DNA of 64,000 nt, taken from Xanthobacteraceae bacterium (GTDB lineage Bacteria; Pseudomonadota; Alphaproteobacteria; Rhizobiales; Xanthobacteraceae). A model generated the notes under the pieces. It made no database searches and had not been told where the DNA came from. It saw only the letters and a list, made by a program, of their open reading frames with translations. The translations under genes and the position numbers were made by a program. Location of the stretch: positions 124,001 through 188,000 of the forward strand of contig CP075369.1 of the NCBI GenBank assembly GCA_019454205.1, in the 5' to 3' direction. Each line of letters starts with the position of its first letter. The stretch's first letter is position 1. Shown in pieces: positions 59,618-64,000 of the stretch.

Positions 59618-61031
59618 CGCCGGTCTTTTCCCGCGCGAGCGTGTCGAAATGCCCGCGTCGCTGAAGCCACCACAACAGTAAAATGCCGGGGATCGCGGTA
59701 AGCGCGCTGATCGCGAAGAACCATGCCCAGCCGGTGCTTTGCGCGACGAAGCCCGATACCGATGAAAGGTAAGTGCGGCCGACCGCGGAAAGCGCGGTCA
59801 GCAGCGCGAACTGCGTTGCCGTGTGCAGCGGGCTTTGGCAGAGCGCCGAGAGGTAGGCGACGAAGATCACGGTGCCGATCGCGCCGGTGAATTGCTCGAC
59901 GATCACCGAGGCGGTGAGCGCCCACAGGTTGAGGCCCATATAGGCCTGCCATGTGAACACGAAGTTCGAGGCGGTTTGCAGGACCGCGCCGATCCAGAGG
60001 CAAGTCGCGAGCGGATAGGCGCGCGCAAGGAAACCGCCCGCGAAGCCGCCCGCCAGCGTCGCGATCAAGCCGACGCCCTTCACGATATTTGCGTAGTCGG
60101 TGCGCTCGAAGCCGAGGTCGATCACGAATGGCGCGGTCATCACGCCCGCGAAGGCGTCGCAGAGTTTGTAGAGGATGACGAAGGCGAGGATCGCGAGCGC
60201 GTGCGACCGGAGCAGAAACTCGGAGAACGCGGCAAACGCCGCCGTGCCGACCTTGCTGCGCAGGAATGCATTGACCGGCGACTTGATGAAGCCCGGTACG
60301 TTTTGCGCGGTGATCTGGACGGCGCTTGCCGCCCAGTCTTCGCGCGAGATATTCGATGCTTCCGGTTCGCGCGCGAGCAAGGTCGCGAACACGCCGACCA
60401 GACAAAGCGAGGCCATCACCGCATAGGCCAGCGACCATGCGGTGCTCTTGCCGAACCCGGCCCATTCCCATCCGCTCACGACATAGAGCGCTCCCGCCGT
60501 GGAGATGAGCGCGCTGATGCGGTACGCCGCGACATAGGACGCCATGCCGGCGGCCTGTTCGTTCTCTTTCAGGCTCTCTATGCGAAAGGCGTCGATGAGA
60601 ATGTCCTGCGTTGCGGAAGCGGTCGCGACCAGAAGTGCGGCGAACGCGACCAGCGTCAGCGGCGTATAGGACGGATTGCTCAGCGCCAGCGTGAGGATCG
60701 CCGCGATCAGCATGATCTGCGAAAGCATCAGCCACGCGCGCCTGCGGCCCAGCAGCGGCGTGAGCAGCGGCACGTTCAGCGCATCGACAACTGGTGCCCA
60801 TAGAAATTTGATCGTGTAGGGCGTCCCGACCAGCGCAAACAGGCCGATGGTGCCGAGGCTGACCCCCGCTTCGCGCATCCAGAGCGTCAGCGTCGAGCCG
60901 GAAAGCGCCAGCGGAAGTCCGGCGGAGAAGCCGAGCAGCATGACGATCAGTACGCGCGGGCGCGTGTAGACTTCAATCGCCGTGCGCCAGCGTTGCATGC
61001 GGGAGGTTTCGGTTTGCACCGAGTCGGCCAT
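59598..61031 (-). CDS. ampG: muropeptide permease AmpG (MFS)
   Basis: A 477-residue major facilitator with about 12-14 helices. It shows the AmpG opening VLIVMLLGFSAGLPLALSGS followed by TLWMREAGVSLGTIGLFALV, and ATQDILIDAFRIESL (about residues 130-145) that carries the family DAFRIE signature. It imports anhydro-muropeptides for cell-wall recycling and beta-lactamase induction. ATG 61031 with GAGAAAG upstream is preferred over ATG 61046. Confidence 0.93.
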   Translation of the reverse strand: MADSVQTETSRMQRWRTAIEVYTRPRVLIVMLLGFSAGLPLALSGSTLTLWMREAGVSLGTIGLFALVGTPYTIKFLWAPVVDALNVPLLTPLLGRRRAWLMLSQIMLIAAILTLALSNPSYTPLTLVAFAALLVATASATQDILIDAFRIESLKENEQAAGMASYVAAYRISALISTAGALYVVSGWEWAGFGKSTAWSLAYAVMASLCLVGVFATLLAREPEASNISREDWAASAVQITAQNVPGFIKSPVNAFLRSKVGTAAFAAFSEFLLRSHALAILAFVILYKLCDAFAGVMTAPFVIDLGFERTDYANIVKGVGLIATLAGGFAGGFLARAYPLATCLWIGAVLQTASNFVFTWQAYMGLNLWALTASVIVEQFTGAIGTVIFVAYLSALCQSPLHTATQFALLTALSAVGRTYLSSVSGFVAQSTGWAWFFAISALTAIPGILLLWWLQRRGHFDTLAREKTGATSSLS

Positions 61032-61076
61032 GCGGCTTTCTCGCATGGAGTGCGATTTTTGGGAAACGCGCCCCGC

Positions 61077-62291
61077 TCAGTCCCGGCCGCCGAGTTTCAG
61101 TTGCAGCGGTACGGCCACGGGCGCGCCGGTGTCTTTCGGCGATTTGTCTTCGTTGAGTTCGAGCGCTTCGATCTTGGCGCCGCGCGCCGCCACCTTGTCC
61201 GCCGAAACGAGAACCTGCCCGACATCCTCGGAGGCTTGCGTGAAATGCTTTTGCAGGTTTCCGGCGCGTGCGCGAAGCCGGCCGATGTCTTCCATGATCC
61301 TGCCGACTTCGGTTTGGATCGCTTCCGCCTGCTCGCGCATCCGCGCGTCGCGCACGATCGCCTGCACCACCTGAATCGCGAGCATCAACAGCGACGGCGA
61401 CACCAGGATGATGCGGGAGCGAAACGCCTTTTGCAGCACGTCGTCGCATTGTTCGTGCAACTCGGCGTAGACCGACTCGGACGGCACGAACATCAGCGCG
61501 ATTTCCTGCGTCTCGCCGGGCAGGAGGTAGCGCTCGGAGATGTCACCGATGTGCTTGGAAATATCCTGCTTGAGCCGTTGCAGCGCCGTTTTCCGGATTT
61601 CGTCGCTCTGTGCTTCGCGCAGCGCGGTGATGGACTCCAGCGGAAATTTTGCGTCGATGGTGAGCGGCCGCTTGTCGCCCGGCAGAAATACCGCGCAGTC
61701 CGGCCGCTTGCCGTTGGTCAGCGTATATTGAAAAGCATAGGCGTCTTTCGGCAGGCCATCAGCGACGATCGCTTCCATGCGTCCCTGACCGAATACGCCA
61801 CGCGCCTGCTTGTTCGCGAGCACGTCTTTCAGCGTCATCATGTGTCCGGTCAGTTCGCTCATGCGCGCCTGCGCGGCATCGACCACGGCAAGCCGCTCGT
61901 GCAGTTGCGTGAGGCTTTCGGCGGTTGCGCGGGCCGCGTTCGTCATGTTCTCGCCGAGGCGGTGGGTGACCGCGTCGAGGCGTTCGTTGACAGTGCGGGT
62001 CAGTTCTTCCTGCTTCTGGTTCACGCCTGCGGCGATGGATTGCACGGCGCCCGATGCTTCCGACTGCGCGCGGAGCAGGTGAAGCAGGCGCTCCTGCAGG
62101 TCCTCGATCCGCATGGCCTGTTCGTCGTTGCGGCGTTGCTGGTCGAGCGCGTCCAGTGCCCGCGCGCGGCTCTGGCGCGAGAGGGCGGCGAGCAGCGCGA
62201 CCAGCAGCAGGAAGCACAGGCCGCCGATGATCGCGAGGATCAGGCCCGCGGTGACGCCGAAACCGTTGATGGTGAACAGCACTTCGCTCAT
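61077..62291 (-). CDS. rmuC: DNA recombination protein RmuC
   Basis: A 404-residue RmuC: N-terminal membrane helix (GVTAGLILAIIGGLCFLLLV), a long coiled coil (about residues 45-130) and the RmuC nuclease-like domain with YTLTNGKRPDCAVFLPGD, LTIDAKFPLES (the Asp/Lys pair of a PD-(D/E)xK fold) and VSPSLLMLAIQVVQAI. RmuC limits DNA inversions at short repeats; its exact activity is unsettled. It is on the same strand as ampG and is divergent from def. Confidence 0.94.
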   Translation of the reverse strand: MSEVLFTINGFGVTAGLILAIIGGLCFLLLVALLAALSRQSRARALDALDQQRRNDEQAMRIEDLQERLLHLLRAQSEASGAVQSIAAGVNQKQEELTRTVNERLDAVTHRLGENMTNAARATAESLTQLHERLAVVDAAQARMSELTGHMMTLKDVLANKQARGVFGQGRMEAIVADGLPKDAYAFQYTLTNGKRPDCAVFLPGDKRPLTIDAKFPLESITALREAQSDEIRKTALQRLKQDISKHIGDISERYLLPGETQEIALMFVPSESVYAELHEQCDDVLQKAFRSRIILVSPSLLMLAIQVVQAIVRDARMREQAEAIQTEVGRIMEDIGRLRARAGNLQKHFTQASEDVGQVLVSADKVAARGAKIEALELNEDKSPKDTGAPVAVPLQLKLGGRD

Positions 62292-62404
62292 AGGCAGGCG
62301 AATCCGGATGATGGGAACGAAGCGGGAACATGCCAGCTTGCGCCGGGCGCCGCAAGGCCCTGCGCCGCGTTGACCACGCTCCGTTCATCACCTATCTCGC
62401 GCGC

Positions 62405-62929
62405 ATGATCCGTCCCATTGTGCAGCTTCCCGACGCCGTCCTCCGCCGGAAATCCGAGCCGGTTAAGAAGATCGACGACGAGATCAAGAAGCTGATCGAA
62501 GACATGTTCGAGACGATGTACGACGCGCCCGGCGTCGGCCTCGCCGCCGTGCAACTCGGCGTGCTGAAGCGTGTCGTCACCATCGACGCCACCCGCGGCG
62601 ACGAAGAAAAGAAGCCGATGGTGTTCATCAATCCCGAAATCGTCTCCGCGTCCGAGGAAAAGGACGTGAAGGAAGAGGGCTGCCTCTCGATTGCGGAGTT
62701 CTACGAAGAGGTGGAGCGTCCGGTGGCGGTGAAGGTCCGCTACCTCGACGAAAAGGGAAAAGAAAAAGAAGTCGAGGCGGACGGCCTGCTCGCGCGCGCG
62801 CTCCAGCACGAGATCGACCACCTCAACGGCGTGCTGTTCATCGACCATATTTCCAAGCTGAAACGCGACCGCGTCACCAAGAAGTTCGCGAAGGCCGCGA
62901 AGCGCGGCAGCGCCGCCGCGGCCGAATAG
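62405..62929 (+). CDS. def: peptide deformylase
   Basis: A 174-residue metalloenzyme removing the formyl group from nascent proteins. The three motifs are present: GVGLAAVQ (residues 43-50), EGCLS (91-95, with the metal-binding Cys93) and QHEIDH (134-139). The alanine in EGCLSIAEF replaces the proline often found there. ATG 62405 is chosen because the family begins at IRPIVQLPD; the frame is open further upstream. First of def-fmt-truA. Confidence 0.97.
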   Translation: MIRPIVQLPDAVLRRKSEPVKKIDDEIKKLIEDMFETMYDAPGVGLAAVQLGVLKRVVTIDATRGDEEKKPMVFINPEIVSASEEKDVKEEGCLSIAEFYEEVERPVAVKVRYLDEKGKEKEVEADGLLARALQHEIDHLNGVLFIDHISKLKRDRVTKKFAKAAKRGSAAAAE

Positions 62930-62955
62930 CGGCGCGGGCGCGCCGGAGAGGCATC

Positions 62956-63882
62956 GTGCGCATCGTCTTCCTCGGCACTCCCGACTTCGCCGTGCCGACG
63001 CTGAGCGAACTCGCCGCGCGCGGACACGAAGTCGTCGCGGTCTACTCGCGCGAACCGGCGCCTGCGGGGCGCGGCATGGCCGAGCGCCGTTCGCCGGTGC
63101 ACGAGACGGCCGCGAAATTCGGCATCGCCGTATTGCATCCGAAATCGTTGCGCGGCGAGGAAGCGGCGGAAGTTTTTCGCTCGCATGCAGCGGATGTCGC
63201 CGTCGTCGTCGCGTACGGGTTGATCCTGCCGAAATCCATTCTGGAAATTCCCGCGCACGGTTGCCTGAACCTGCATGCTTCGCTGCTGCCGCGCTGGCGC
63301 GGCGCGGCACCGATCCATCGCGCGATTCTCGCGGGCGATGCCGAAACCGGCGTGATGGTGATGAAGATGGAGGAGGGCCTCGATACCGGCCCGGTTGCGC
63401 TCGCGGAGCGCGTTTCCATCGGCGGGAACGAAACCACCGGAGAACTGCACGACCGGCTGAGCCTGCTCGGCGGCGACCTGATGGCCCGCGCGTTGAGCGC
63501 GCTGGAGCGCGGCTCGCTTTCTTTCACGCCGCAGGCGGCGGAAGGCGTGACCTACGCGCACAAGATTGAAAAGGCGGAGTCGAAGATCGACTGGGCGAAG
63601 CCCGCGCGCGAAGTGCACAACCACATTCGCGGCCTGTCGCCGTTTCCCGGTGCATGGTTCGAAGCGGAAATCGATGGCAAGGCGCAGCGCGTGAAAGTGC
63701 TGCGCTCCGCGTTTGCGGAAGGCAGCGGCACGCCGGGCGCTCTGCTCGATGACCGGCTTGCGGTTGCCACGGGCGGCGGTGCGGTGCGCCTGCTCGAAGT
63801 GCAGCGCGCGGGCGCAAAGGCAATGAGCGCGGATGAATTCCAGCGCGGTGCGAAGCTCGCGAAGGGCGGAAAACTCGCCTGA
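62956..63882 (+). CDS. fmt: methionyl-tRNA formyltransferase
   Basis: A 308-residue enzyme that formylates initiator Met-tRNA using 10-formyltetrahydrofolate. It begins RIVFLGTPDFAVPTL and has NLHASLLPRWRGAAPIHRAI with the catalytic His and MKMEEGLDTGPV; the C-terminal OB-fold domain follows from about residue 205. GTG 62956 has GGAGAGG upstream. Its stop overlaps the truA ATG by one base. It is the counterpart of Def just before it. Confidence 0.97.
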   Translation: MRIVFLGTPDFAVPTLSELAARGHEVVAVYSREPAPAGRGMAERRSPVHETAAKFGIAVLHPKSLRGEEAAEVFRSHAADVAVVVAYGLILPKSILEIPAHGCLNLHASLLPRWRGAAPIHRAILAGDAETGVMVMKMEEGLDTGPVALAERVSIGGNETTGELHDRLSLLGGDLMARALSALERGSLSFTPQAAEGVTYAHKIEKAESKIDWAKPAREVHNHIRGLSPFPGAWFEAEIDGKAQRVKVLRSAFAEGSGTPGALLDDRLAVATGGGAVRLLEVQRAGAKAMSADEFQRGAKLAKGGKLA

Positions 63883-64000
63883 TGCCCCGCTACAAATTGA
63901 CCATCGAATATGACGGCGCGCCGTTTCTGGGCTGGCAGGTGCAGGAAAACGGCATGACCGTCGCGGGCGTGCTGGAAGGGGCAGCGGAAAAACTTTCCGG
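63882..64000 (+). CDS. truA: tRNA pseudouridine synthase A (5' end only)
   Basis: The first 39 residues of TruA, cut by the window edge. They begin MPRYKLTIEYDGAPFLGWQV, the family N-terminus (YDG and GWQ), and continue QENGMTVAGVLEGAAEKLSG, the start of the first alpha-beta unit. The catalytic Asp lies beyond the edge. It modifies uridines 38-40 of tRNA anticodon arms. Overlap of its ATG with the fmt stop shows a def-fmt-truA operon. Confidence 0.95.
   Translation, partial: MPRYKLTIEYDGAPFLGWQVQENGMTVAGVLEGAAEKLS

Overview
The window is GC-rich chromosomal DNA (roughly 60-65% G+C by eye) from an alphaproteobacterium of the order Rhizobiales/Hyphomicrobiales, most likely from the Bradyrhizobium/Xanthobacteraceae side. 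The evidence is the gene order pckA / chvI-chvG-hprK-EIIA-HPr, a CycM-type membrane-anchored cytochrome c, a DUF2865 protein, a DnaX whose zinc cluster has decayed, a split Flp/Tad pilus locus, and dispersed CCTCATCCTGAGGAG-type palindromes. No tRNA, rRNA operon, CRISPR array, transposase or prophage gene was seen. One SRP RNA gene is present.

Positions 1-11270 hold mixed housekeeping and accessory genes: a truncated small basic protein, a PRC-barrel protein, a LysR regulator divergent from an enoyl-CoA hydratase, an AT-rich orphan gene behind lepA, a GNAT acetyltransferase, a class II glutamine amidotransferase and ahcY. Three composite palindromic repeats lie between 5183 and 6961. A CynX-type MFS transporter follows, then a DAPG-hydrolase-like gene divergent from its probable TetR regulator, with two matching operators between them.

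Positions 11300-17152 form a signalling block. A sugar-permease-free PTS branch (HPr, EIIA-Man, short HPr kinase) lies directly downstream of the ChvG/ChvI two-component system and divergent from pckA. This suggests coupling of phosphotransfer state and envelope/acid signalling to gluconeogenesis. Positions 17165-28419 carry DUF2865, pyrE, lysE-type, polA, an acyltransferase, hrpB, a retropepsin-like protease and a phosphomannomutase/phosphoglucomutase.

Positions 28420-40448 carry a complete Flp/Tad pilus machine. Two TadE-type pseudopilins and a stand-alone secretin N-domain protein are on the minus strand. Two nearly identical Flp pilins, each followed by its own terminator, cpaA, and then cpaB-cpaC-cpaD-cpaE-cpaF-tadB-tadC are on the plus strand. 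A tadD lipoprotein gene faces the end of that run. The parts fit together as pilin (Flp), processing peptidase (CpaA), outer-membrane secretin with its assembly factors (CpaB, CpaC, CpaD, TadD), localisation ATPase (CpaE), motor ATPase (CpaF) and inner-membrane platform (TadB, TadC).

Positions 40606-64000 contain an M17 aminopeptidase, a MarR regulator, an NlpC/P60 hydrolase, a quinone reductase-like flavoprotein, a yej-type peptide ABC operon with two solute-binding proteins (one Sec, one Tat), cycM, kdsB, pheA, nudC and a HIT protein. These are followed by the SRP RNA, dnaX-ybaB-recR, two tandem DUF1176-like secreted proteins, ampG, rmuC, and def-fmt-truA, which runs off the right edge.
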